From contig DXMG01000026.1 in the NCBI GenBank assembly GCA_019414325.1, forward strand, positions 1-30,388: a DNA stretch of 30,388 nucleotides. The letters run 5' to 3'. Made by a program: the position numbers and the translations under genes. Positions 23,700 to 30,388 of this stretch are shown here, piece after piece (position 1 is the first letter of the stretch; the number at the start of each line of letters is the position of its first letter). Origin of the DNA: Collinsella sp. (GTDB lineage Bacteria; Actinomycetota; Coriobacteriia; Coriobacteriales; Coriobacteriaceae). The notes below the pieces were generated by a model. It worked only from the letters and a program-made list of their open reading frames with translations. It was not told the DNA's origin and searched no databases.

Positions 23700-24878
23700 T
23701 TAGTTGTTCTTGGTCAGGCGTTCGACGTCGCGGGCGATCATGTATTCCTCGTCGGTGGGGATGACCATGACCGTGACGGCGGAACCGGCGGCGCTAATGA
23801 CCTGCGGTCCGTTGCCCACGGCCTCGCGGTTCTTGTTGTTGTCGATGCGCACGCCCAGCCACTCAAAGCAGTCGCAGAAGGCCTTGCGGATCGACCAGTC
23901 GTTCTCGCCGATGCCGGCGGTAAAGGTGATGGTGTCCACGCCCGCCATGGAAGCGATCATGGAGCCAGCCTGCTGCATGGCCTTGTAGGCGAACATATCG
24001 AAGGCGAGCAGGCAGCGCTCGTCGCCCTCGGAGGCGCGTGTACGGATGTCGCGGGCGTCGTTGGAGATGCCCGAGATGGCAAGCAGACCAGACTGCTTGT
24101 TCATCATGTCATCGACTTCCTGATAGCTGTAGCCGCCCTCGCGCTGCAGGTAGCATACGGTAGCCGGGTCAATGGAACCGCAGCGGGTACCCATCATCAG
24201 ACCGTCAAGCGGCGTGAGGCCCATCGTGGTGTCGCGGCACACGCCGTCCTCAATGGCGGCAAGCGAAGCGCCGTTACCCAGATGGCACGAAAGCAGGCGG
24301 TGGCAGCGCGAGCCCAGGATCTCCTTGGCCATCATCCACTCGTAGCGGTGGCTCGTACCGTGTGCGCCGTACTTGCGCACGTGGTACTTGTCGCACACGT
24401 CCTTGGGCAGCGCGTAGGTGTAGGCGACCTCGGGCATGGTCATGTGGAACGAGGTATCGAAGACGGCCACGTTGGGCAGCTCCGGATACTTCTCACGGCA
24501 ATACTCAATCGCCGCCGCCTCACCGTAGTTGTGCAGCGGGGCAAGCGGTGCCACCTCGAGTATCTTGGCCATGACCTCGTCGTCGACGACTGCGGAATCA
24601 TCGAAGTGCCAGCCGCCCTGAACGATACGATGTCCAATGCCATCAATCGTAAAGTCGGTCTTCTCGAGCTCCTCGAGCACGCGAGCGATAGCAGAGCGAT
24701 GATCGGGGAAGGGAACCTCCTCGGTCTGCTTGGCGCCACCGTTCTCGGAGTGGCCAAAGATGCCCATGTCCGAACCGATATGTTCGCAGTTGCCCTTGGC
24801 GAAAACCTCGCGGGTATCGGTATCCAAAAGCTGATATTTAAGGCTTGAGCTGCCGGCGTTGACAACAAGTACGTTCAT
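23700..24878 (-). CDS. ackA: Acetate kinase, canonical copy
   Basis: 392-aa acetate kinase (ASKHA fold), making acetate and ATP from acetyl phosphate and ADP. The active-site motifs are canonical: NAGSSSLK (residues 7-14, including N7, S10, S12, K14), H116 in PLAPLH, D141 in FDTSFH, HGTSH at 173-177, HLGNGAS at 199-205, R232 (GTRCGS), and AGIGEN near 321. The ATG has GGAG close upstream (actcctttgcag on the plus strand). It lies downstream of a second ackA paralogue in the same orientation, with its own upstream region containing a tandem repeat at 24934-24978. Confidence 0.95.
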   Translation of the reverse strand: MNVLVVNAGSSSLKYQLLDTDTREVFAKGNCEHIGSDMGIFGHSENGGAKQTEEVPFPDHRSAIARVLEELEKTDFTIDGIGHRIVQGGWHFDDSAVVDDEVMAKILEVAPLAPLHNYGEAAAIEYCREKYPELPNVAVFDTSFHMTMPEVAYTYALPKDVCDKYHVRKYGAHGTSHRYEWMMAKEILGSRCHRLLSCHLGNGASLAAIEDGVCRDTTMGLTPLDGLMMGTRCGSIDPATVCYLQREGGYSYQEVDDMMNKQSGLLAISGISNDARDIRTRASEGDERCLLAFDMFAYKAMQQAGSMIASMAGVDTITFTAGIGENDWSIRKAFCDCFEWLGVRIDNNKNREAVGNGPQVISAAGSAVTVMVIPTDEEYMIARDVERLTKNN

Positions 24879-24933
24879 GAGACTCCTTTGCAGTGCAATA
24901 CGGTCGACGCAGACCCCTTAAGGCGGCCGCATT

Positions 24934-24978
24934 TTAATAAGAAGTTATCATATCTTAATAAATAGCTATCAGCATATC
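24934..24978 (-). promoter_or_regulatory. Tandem repeat upstream of ackA (canonical copy)
   Basis: Two adjacent A+T-rich units: 24934-24954 (ttaataagaagttatcatatc) is followed directly by a related 24-base unit at 24955-24978 beginning ttaataaatagctatc. It stands 56-100 bases before the ackA start codon, where promoter and operator sequences are expected. Confidence 0.45.
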
Positions 24979-24991
24979 GCCCAACGAGCGC

Positions 24992-25037
24992 AAAAGAGGG
25001 GCTGAACGGCACTTGGTCGTCCACCCCCTCCCCTCTT
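24992..25037 (-). terminator. Terminator after the second ackA
   Basis: Stem aagagggg / cccctctt (24994-25001 with 25030-25037), then TTTTG on the minus strand, directly after the stop at 25042. A longer G+C-rich loop is present. Confidence 0.65.
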
Positions 25038-25041
25038 GCAA

Positions 25042-26220
25042 TTACTTGCCGTTGACGATGCGCTCGACGTCAGAAGCGATCATGAACTCCTCGTCCGTGG
25101 GGATGACGAAGATCTTGACCTTGGAATCCTTGGCAGACAGGCACCAAGCGCCGTCGCCACGCAGGGCGTTGCGGGCGTGATCCATCTTGACGCCCATAAA
25201 GGCCAGACGGTCGGCCACGCCGGCGCGAACGGCCGGAGCGTGCTCACCGATGCCGGCGGTGAAGACCAGGGTGTCCATGCCGCACATGGAAGTGGCCATC
25301 TCGGCAGCCTTGGCGGCAATCTTGTAGACAAACATGTCGAAGGCGAGCTGGGCCTCGGGGTCACCAGCAGCGGCGAGCTCCTCGACGTTGCGGCAGTCGT
25401 TGGTCTTGCCACCGGTCACAGCCATGAGGCCGGACTTCTTGTTCATCATCTCGTCGACCTCGTCGAAGGTGTAGCCACCCTCGCGCTGCAGGTAGCACAC
25501 GGTAGCCGGGTCGATGGAGCCGCAGCGGGTGCCCATCATGACGCCGTCGAGCGGGGTGAGGCCCATGGTGGTATCCATGCACTTGCCGTCCTCGATGGCG
25601 CACAGGGAGGCACCGGAACCGATGTGGCACACAACGACCTTGCGGGCCTCGCCGTTGGTCATCTCGGCGACCTTCTTGGAAATGTAGCGATAGCTGGTGC
25701 CGTGGGCGCCGTACTTACGGATGTGCAGCTTGTCGCAGACGTCCTTGGGCAGGGCGTAGGTCTTGGCGACCTCGGGCATGTTGAAGTGGAAAGCGGTGTC
25801 GTAGACCGTGACATTGGGCAGGTCGGGATACTGCTCCAGGCAGTACTCGATCACGTTAGCCTCGGGGTTGTTGTGCAGCGGGGCGAGCGGGGCAACCTCG
25901 CGGATCTTGGCGAGAACGTCCTCGTCGACGAGGGAGGAATCACCAAAGTACCAACCGCCCTGAACGATACGGTGGCCAATGCCCTCGATCTTGACGCCGT
26001 TGGCCTCGAGGTCCTTCAGGACGACCTCAATGGCGACCTTGTGGTCGGGGAACTCGATGTTCTCGGTCACCTTCTTGGAGCCGTTGGCGGCGTGGGTGAA
26101 GGTACCACCGGTAAAGCAGACGCGCTCGCAGGAACCCTTTGCGGACACCTTGTGGGACTTGGTGTCGATGACCTGATACTTAAGGGTCGAAGATCCCGCG
26201 TTGACGACCAGAACGTTCAT
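25042..26220 (-). CDS. ackA: Acetate kinase paralogue with altered motifs
   Basis: 392-aa AckA paralogue, the same length as the neighbouring copy and roughly 60% identical by eye, aligning without gaps to about residue 270. Several normally invariant positions differ: S12 is Thr (NAGSSTLK), the second His of HGTSH is Tyr177, the Asn of HLGNG is Ser202 (HIGSGAS), and the Asn of AGIGEN is His327. Other key residues (N7, S10, K14, H116, D141, H173, R232) are retained, so it is likely active but perhaps with changed kinetics or acyl specificity, such as propionate or butyrate. The gene precedes the canonical copy; the two are separated by a terminator. Confidence 0.88.
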   Translation of the reverse strand: MNVLVVNAGSSTLKYQVIDTKSHKVSAKGSCERVCFTGGTFTHAANGSKKVTENIEFPDHKVAIEVVLKDLEANGVKIEGIGHRIVQGGWYFGDSSLVDEDVLAKIREVAPLAPLHNNPEANVIEYCLEQYPDLPNVTVYDTAFHFNMPEVAKTYALPKDVCDKLHIRKYGAHGTSYRYISKKVAEMTNGEARKVVVCHIGSGASLCAIEDGKCMDTTMGLTPLDGVMMGTRCGSIDPATVCYLQREGGYTFDEVDEMMNKKSGLMAVTGGKTNDCRNVEELAAAGDPEAQLAFDMFVYKIAAKAAEMATSMCGMDTLVFTAGIGEHAPAVRAGVADRLAFMGVKMDHARNALRGDGAWCLSAKDSKVKIFVIPTDEEFMIASDVERIVNGK

Positions 26221-26273
26221 GTGTCTCCCTACTAACAGGCGGTGTGGCGCCGCCAGGTTACATACGTTTCAAT

Positions 26274-26307
26274 AATAAACCCAAACGCTCTCGCGCTCAG
26301 GTTTATT
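26274..26307 (-). terminator. Hairpin between the HIT gene and ackA paralogue
   Basis: Arms 26274-26288 and 26293-26307 form a 15-bp stem in minus-strand RNA in which three pairs are G-U; on the plus strand these are mismatches. It follows the HIT gene stop (26368) by 61 bases and so looks like its terminator, with a modest T-rich tail. A TATATA motif at about 26314-26320 could instead place it in the ackA leader. Confidence 0.65.
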
Positions 26308-26367
26308 GCGTTGATATATAAGTCATCGGTGCCAGAGCTTCCGTTTCATTGCACGGAAAAAGCGTCC

Positions 26368-26703
26368 TCAGATGAGGTTCTCGCCCAGGTTCTTGCCGCC
26401 GAGGACGTGCATGTGGAAGTGCATGACGGTCTGACCGGCGTTGACGCCCTTGTTGGAGATGACGCGGAAACCGTCCTCCAGGCCCTTGGCCTTAGCGACC
26501 TCCTGGATGGCGTGGGCCATGGCGCCCATGGTCTCGGCAGGCACGTTGTCGGCGATGTCGCTGTAGTGCTTCTTGGGGATCACGAGGGTGTGGACCGGCG
26601 CCTGGGGGTTGAGGTCGTCGAAGGCGATGACCCGGTCGTCCTCATAGACAACGGTCGAGGGGATCTCGTGGTTGGCAATTTTGCAGAAGATGCAATCACA
26701 CAT
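26368..26703 (-). CDS. HIT family nucleotide-binding protein
   Basis: 111-aa histidine triad protein, likely a Hint-type nucleoside phosphoramidase or nucleotide hydrolase. The triad is H95-H97-H99 (MHFHMHVLGG), with H97 the expected nucleophile. N-terminal CIFCKI with DDLNPQAPVHTLVIPKKH is typical. The ATG at 26703 has AAAGGA seven bases upstream and matches the usual HIT start; an open frame extends 36 codons into the intergenic hairpin and is not used. It is downstream of xseB on the same strand, separated by a long hairpin. Confidence 0.93.
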   Translation of the reverse strand: MCDCIFCKIANHEIPSTVVYEDDRVIAFDDLNPQAPVHTLVIPKKHYSDIADNVPAETMGAMAHAIQEVAKAKGLEDGFRVISNKGVNAGQTVMHFHMHVLGGKNLGENLI

Positions 26704-26728
26704 GGTAGGTTCCTTTCTCACAGACCAA

Positions 26729-26837
26729 GGTAGTCTTTTTGGGACGGGGCTTTTTTGACTACTTTTTCGCAAGCGCAAACACTCGGCAAGCCGTCGCGCA
26801 AGGGTAGTCAAAAAAGCCCCGTCCCAAAAAGACTACC
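26729..26837. repeat. Perfect 34-bp inverted repeat
   Basis: Perfect arms 26729-26762 and 26804-26837 with a 41-base loop, located between xseB and the HIT gene. The stem carries internal T/A runs (ttttt and tttttt), so it can work as a terminator-like structure on either strand. It starts 21 bases after the xseB stop and ends only 25 bases before the HIT start codon. Confidence 0.92.
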
Positions 26838-26858
26838 CCAAAGTAGGCTGCGAGATGG

Positions 26859-27125
26859 TTAGAACGAGAGGTTGTCGTCGGTGTTGGCGGCCTCGCCGTC
26901 GGCGAGCACATCGTTGCCGTCGACGTCCTTAAGGAGCACCGAGACCTTCTGCTCGGCATCGGACAGGCGGGTGCGCAGGCTCTTGAGGAGCTCGACGCCG
27001 CGGGTATAGCTCTCGAGCGACTCCTCGAGCTCCATATCGCCCGACTCCAAGCTGCGGATGATGAGCTCCAACTCCTGCGAAGCCTGCTTGTACGTAAGCT
27101 GCTCGACCGGGGTCTTCTCTGCCAT
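26859..27125 (-). CDS. xseB: Exodeoxyribonuclease VII small subunit
   Basis: 88-aa XseB. In the ExoVII complex several small subunits bind each XseA; the enzyme degrades single-stranded DNA. The conserved core is at residues 9-65 (YKQASQELELIIRSLESGDMELEESLESYTRGVELLKS...), two long helices; an acidic tail follows (DGNDVLADGEAANTDD). The ATG has AAAGGA seven bases upstream. The gene follows xseA after 42 bases on the same strand, an operon. Confidence 0.95.
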   Translation of the reverse strand: MAEKTPVEQLTYKQASQELELIIRSLESGDMELEESLESYTRGVELLKSLRTRLSDAEQKVSVLLKDVDGNDVLADGEAANTDDNLSF

Positions 27126-27167
27126 ATCTGTTTCCTTTCCTAAAGGTTTATCGCTATGAAACGCGGC

Positions 27168-28619
27168 CTACTCGACCGCATCGACCGTTGCCGCCACGTT
27201 GCCGTCTGCCATGCGCACGCGAATGGCGTCGCCCGGCTTAAAGGTCTTGGCACTTGTAGCCACGCCGTCAACGCTGTACGCGATGGAATAGCCACGGGCA
27301 AGCACCTTGAGCGGCGACAGGGCATCGAGCGAGGCTGCCGCACGGCCCAGGTCGGACGCGGGTTTGTTGAGCATCGTGCGCCCCTGATGCTCCAGGCGGG
27401 AACTCGCAAGCGTGAGCGCATGACGCTTGCCATCGAGCCCCGAGGTGCTTGCAACCAGACGCTCGGGCAGGCGCTCGAAGTTGGAGCGGAATGTCCCGAC
27501 CGAGCGCGCTATGGCGCCCGACAGGCGATCGTCAGTCAGCGCAAGCTCCGATTCGCGACGTTCGACCATAAACGTTGGGTCGTTGAGGCACGGGCGGCAT
27601 GCGGCGGCATCGAGTGCATCGCCCAGACGGGCCGTATAGGTGTCCCAGGCACGACGACCGCGCTGGTCGAGCATTTCCAGATCGACCTGATCCGACCCGA
27701 TCATCGAAGCCATCGCGGCGCCCAGACGCTGATGGCGCGCCTCAAGCACATCGGCCAACTCCGTCATAGCTGGCGCCACCGATTCGGCCGCCGCCGTGGG
27801 CGTGGAGGCGCGGCGATCGCTCACCATATCGCAGATCGAAGTATCGGGCTCATGCCCAATACCGGTCACCACGGGCACAGGACAAGCTGCCACCGCGCGG
27901 GCAAGCTCCTCGTCATTAAAGGTCATGAGGTCCTCAAAGGAGCCGCCGCCGCGCACTAGCAAGATGCAGTCGGGCGCTGGCGTAATGGAAGCGGCGCGGC
28001 GCAAGCCCTCGATGAGTTCTGCCGGCGCGCCCTCACCTTGAACTTTAGCCCCCACGCAAACGAGCTCGACAAGCGGGTTGCGACGACGCAATGTGCGCTT
28101 GACGTCATCGATTACGGCACCCGAAAGCGAGGTGACGACCGCCACGCGTGAGCAGAACACCGGGATGCGGCGCTTGCGCGCTTCGTCCATCAGGCCCTCG
28201 CGGCGTAGCTTTTCGGCCAGTTGCGCCACTTGTTGACGCAGCAGGCCCTCCCCCGCCAGCGAAAACGAGCGAGCGACAAAGCTCATGCGGCCCGTGGCCT
28301 TATAGAGATTGAAGCTGCCCTTAAAGCTCACCTGCATGCCGTCGCGCAGATCGAACGTGCGCTTGAGATAGGCGCCCTTCCAAATGATGCAGTCAACGGC
28401 GGCCGAATCGTCCTTAATCTGGAAGTAGCAGTGGCCGCTTCGGGCGTTAGGACCACGAAAACCCGTGACCTCGCCCAGGACGCTCAGCTGCGGAATGGCA
28501 TCGAGCGCACCGGCAGCGATCTCTACCGCCTGGCTCACGCTGAGCTCCTTGCGCTCCTGCTCGTCCGGACCGTCGAACTCGGCAGAAACGGCATTACCGG
28601 TTAGGTTCCAGCCTGCCAC
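27168..28619 (-). CDS. xseA: Exodeoxyribonuclease VII large subunit
   Basis: 483-aa XseA, the catalytic subunit of the ssDNA-specific exonuclease VII. The N-terminal OB-fold domain covers about residues 28-122 (SVLGEVTGFRGP, GHCYFQIKD), followed by the catalytic core with RGGGSFEDL at 223-231 and GIGHEPDTS near 253-261 leading into DRRASTPTAAAE, then a coiled-coil region for XseB binding and a small C-terminal domain (ARGYSIAY). The start is a GTG with an excellent AAAGGAGG four bases upstream. Leads an operon with xseB. Confidence 0.96.
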   Translation of the reverse strand: MAGWNLTGNAVSAEFDGPDEQERKELSVSQAVEIAAGALDAIPQLSVLGEVTGFRGPNARSGHCYFQIKDDSAAVDCIIWKGAYLKRTFDLRDGMQVSFKGSFNLYKATGRMSFVARSFSLAGEGLLRQQVAQLAEKLRREGLMDEARKRRIPVFCSRVAVVTSLSGAVIDDVKRTLRRRNPLVELVCVGAKVQGEGAPAELIEGLRRAASITPAPDCILLVRGGGSFEDLMTFNDEELARAVAACPVPVVTGIGHEPDTSICDMVSDRRASTPTAAAESVAPAMTELADVLEARHQRLGAAMASMIGSDQVDLEMLDQRGRRAWDTYTARLGDALDAAACRPCLNDPTFMVERRESELALTDDRLSGAIARSVGTFRSNFERLPERLVASTSGLDGKRHALTLASSRLEHQGRTMLNKPASDLGRAAASLDALSPLKVLARGYSIAYSVDGVATSAKTFKPGDAIRVRMADGNVAATVDAVE

Positions 28620-28688
28620 GCAGCCTCCTTTCGTTATCGAGCACAGAGACTCCGGCCCCGTGCGAAATTAAGTCCAACACATAGTACA

Positions 28689-28718
28689 GCGCCGCGAGGA
28701 CACGAATCCCCGCGGCGC
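28689..28718 (-). terminator. Hairpin after the metallopeptidase fragment
   Basis: Perfect 8-bp stem gcgccgcg / cgcggcgc (28689-28696 with 28711-28718), 17 bases after the metallopeptidase stop. There is no T run; a terminator role is only probable. Confidence 0.5.
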
Positions 28719-28734
28719 CTGCCTGTCCCATTTA

Positions 28735-29196
28735 TTATCGGTTGGAGTTTCTGTTGTAGCGAGCCATAAGGTAGAGCAGCTGAATGATCGAAGTGAGCGC
28801 TGCGGCCACATAGGTAAGCGCGGCTGCCGTCAGCACCTTCTTGGCGCCGTTGACCTGCTTGGAACTCATACCCGACTGCTCGATGTACGCCACAGCACGT
28901 CGGCTGGCGTCAATCTCGACAGGCAACGTAACGAGTTGGAACAGCACACTAAACGAGAAGAAGATCAACGCGAGGGTCGTGAGCCCGGCAATGTTCATAA
29001 ACAGGCCCAAGAGCAACACGATGGTCCAGGTGTTCTGGGTAAAGTTGACGACCGGGACCAGGGCGGTGCGCACCTTCATCATGGCGTAACCGCTTTGGCG
29101 CTGGGCGGCGTGGCCCGCCTCGTGACAGGCGACGGCAACGCTTGCGACCGACCCGCCCGAACGGTTGGCGTCCGAGAGATACAGGTTGTTATCCTG
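28735..29196 (-). pseudogene. YugP-type zinc metallopeptidase, 5' part lost
   Basis: The last 153 codons of a membrane zinc metallopeptidase of the YugP / Zn_peptidase_2 family. The zinc motif HEAGH is present in VAVACHEAGHAAQ, after the family-like DNNLYLSDANRSGGSVAS, and is followed by QSGYAMMKVRTALVPV and about three hydrophobic segments. The N-terminal third, with the first membrane helix, is missing: the frame runs directly into the stop codon of an IS110-family transposase gene at 29203. Internal ATGs (29082 onwards) lie after the zinc motif, so no functional protease can be made from this fragment. The missing part may lie beyond the window. Confidence 0.85.
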
Positions 29197-29202
29197 ACGC
29201 TC

Positions 29203-30297
29203 CTATTTGGCAAGGTGTTTTTTAGAATCCATTTTGCGCTCGGCCTCGAAGGCCCGCCTGTCCCAATCGAGCGGAAGTCCGGCCTCGACCCATGCCTCGT
29301 AGGCCCTCCTTATGGGCTTGAGCTCCCTTTGGCCCCTCTCCAGCATCGAGATGTACTTCTCGCTGGTGCCCAGTATGGACGCCGCCCTCGCCTGGCTGAC
29401 CTTCGCCGCGCGCCTGGCCGCCACGAGCCCCGAGGCGTCCCCGGGCCTCCTGATCTCGTGCGGGTGCATCAGCGCCCGGTACGCCTCCCTGGCCACGTAG
29501 CGCTTGAGGCACCTCATGACCTCCCTGTCGCTCTTTCCCCGCCCCCTGGCCCTCTCGGCGTACTCGGCGGTCTCGGGGTCGCGCATGACCCTCTGCCTCG
29601 CGATCTCGTGCAGCGCGCTGTTCGCCTGCCGGTCGCCGCCCCTGTTGAGCCTGTGCCTCACGGTCTTGCCGCTCGAGGCGGGAATGGGGCAGGCCCCGCA
29701 TATCGCCGCGAACGACGCCTCGGAGCGCAGCCTGCCCGGGTTGTCCCCGGCCGCGACCGCGAGCTTGGCCGCGCTCACGGGCCCGCACCCGTACATCGCC
29801 AGCAGCGCGGGGCAGTTCTCCTCCAGGGACGCCTCGATCGCGCGCTCCATGTCGAGCGCCGCGTCGCGCGCCGCCCCCCACAGGTCCGCCAGCGCGCCGA
29901 GCGCGGCGCCCAGCGCGCCCTCGGCGCGCACGGAGGGGAGCTCCTCCATCAGCCTCGGCCCTCCCATGCCGCGGAACCTCGACCTGAGCCCCTCCGGCGC
30001 GGTGGTGAGCAGCGACCTCGCGGTGTTTATCGCCGAGGTCCGCGCCTTCACCGCCCCGGAGCGCGCCGCGAGCATGCAGCGCACCCCGTCGACCCACCCG
30101 TCCTGGCTCTTGGGGGTCCCGAGCCCTGAGCCGGACATCGCCGTGCGGGCGGCCCTCTCCGCGTCCGCCTCGTCGCACTTTCCCTGCCCCGGGCGCCTCC
30201 TCTGCATCCTCGCCGGGGAGAGAGCCTCGCGCACGGGCATCCCCAGCGACGCGAGGTGCCTGGTGAGGCCCGCCCCGTAGGACGACGTCCCCTCCAT
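29203..30297 (-). pseudogene. IS110 transposase, N-terminally truncated, with C-terminal HTH
   Basis: 364 codons from an ATG at 30297; in-frame homology extends 13 codons further to a stop at 30337-30339. It includes the second half of the DEDD domain: the Glu of MEGTSSYG (E2) and the D42/D45 pair of KCDEADAERAAR. The Transposase_20 domain covers about residues 167-252, with YGCGPVSAAKLA, FAAICGACPIPASSGKTVRHR and its catalytic-type serine (S208/S209), and RGGDRQANSALH. The first Asp of the DEDD site (normally in a V-G-I-D motif near the N-terminus) is absent, so the protein should be inactive. Unusually, residues 291-330 form a Cro/C1-type helix-turn-helix (ARRAAKVSQARAASILGTSE), followed by a basic tail. 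Confidence 0.82.
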
Positions 30298-30336
30298 CGC
30301 GACGCAGGCCGGCTCCCCGGCCGCCGCGATCGCCTG
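29203..30336 (-). mobile_element. 5'-truncated IS110-family element
   Basis: Very G+C-rich segment carrying an IS110-family transposase reading frame. At its left end it adjoins the broken metallopeptidase gene within about seven bases of the transposase stop. At its right end homology begins abruptly at about 30336, beyond which the sequence is A+T-rich and unrelated. Terminal repeats are not seen, as is usual for IS110. Confidence 0.75.
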
Positions 30337-30388
30337 TTAGCGCTACTGTAAAAACAACCATTTTGACCAACGCTCAACAACCAATCAT
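30337..30388. other. A+T-rich sequence beyond the transposase break
   Basis: The last 52 bases differ sharply in composition from the transposase gene. On the minus strand an ATG at 30361 opens MVVFTVAL, which resembles the start of some IS110 proteins but runs out of frame into the truncated gene. It may be a remnant of the true N-terminus after an internal deletion, or unrelated flanking DNA. Confidence 0.35.

Noticed and set aside
1..30388. CRISPR arrays, tRNA or rRNA genes, prophage or defence systems
   Set aside because: No regularly spaced short repeats, cloverleaf-like sequences, phage structural genes or recognisable defence genes were seen in the window.

Overview
The window looks like a chromosomal segment of a host-associated Coriobacteriia bacterium, most likely Collinsella. 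This is an inference from the roughly 60% G+C, the gene repertoire (arginine deiminase fermentation genes, pta plus two ackA genes, an Actinobacteria-like IS110) and the housekeeping families; no 16S rRNA gene is present to confirm it. It is mostly core metabolism, with one amplified catabolic cluster and one mobile element at the right edge.

Layout. 0.3-5.2 kb (minus strand): pyrG followed immediately by xerD, a small winged-helix protein, and a DUF1846 protein. 5.2-5.8 kb: a gene-free stretch full of hairpins. 5.8-12.8 kb (minus strand): an arginine deiminase (ADI) region, in transcription order arcA copy 2, an arcT-like aminotransferase, arcA copy 1, arcB, and an ArcD-type transporter. Together these import arginine, deiminate it to citrulline, split citrulline to ornithine and carbamoyl phosphate, and export ornithine. 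The carbamate kinase needed to harvest ATP (arcC) is not in the window. 13.4-19.5 kb (plus strand): ppk1 polyphosphate kinase, an RlmD/RumA-type RNA methyltransferase, a DJ-1 family protein overlapping maf, and a P1-family peptidase. 19.9-22.1 kb (minus strand): UDP-galactopyranose mutase (glf) overlapping a family 2 glycosyltransferase. 22.4-26.2 kb: pta on the plus strand facing two minus-strand ackA paralogues. 26.4-28.6 kb (minus strand): a HIT protein, xseB and xseA. 28.7-30.4 kb: the 3' part of a YugP-type zinc metallopeptidase gene cut by an IS110-family transposase gene that is itself 5'-truncated.

Most notable points. (1) The two arcA genes are identical over 1,267 bp that stop exactly at the coding boundaries, while their homologous upstream regions have diverged. 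This points to gene conversion of the coding part with independently evolving promoters. (2) Both arcA promoters keep two GAACGG direct repeats exactly 21 bp apart and 34 bp upstream of the -10, with inverted copies (ACCGTT) far upstream: a candidate undescribed operator. (3) The IS110 transposase carries a C-terminal Cro/C1-type helix-turn-helix domain. (4) The second AckA has substitutions at several normally invariant active-site motif positions. (5) Several intergenic regions carry very long near-perfect hairpins (20-34 bp stems), unrelated in sequence; where stems are imperfect, the mismatches become G-U pairs only in the transcript of the upstream gene.
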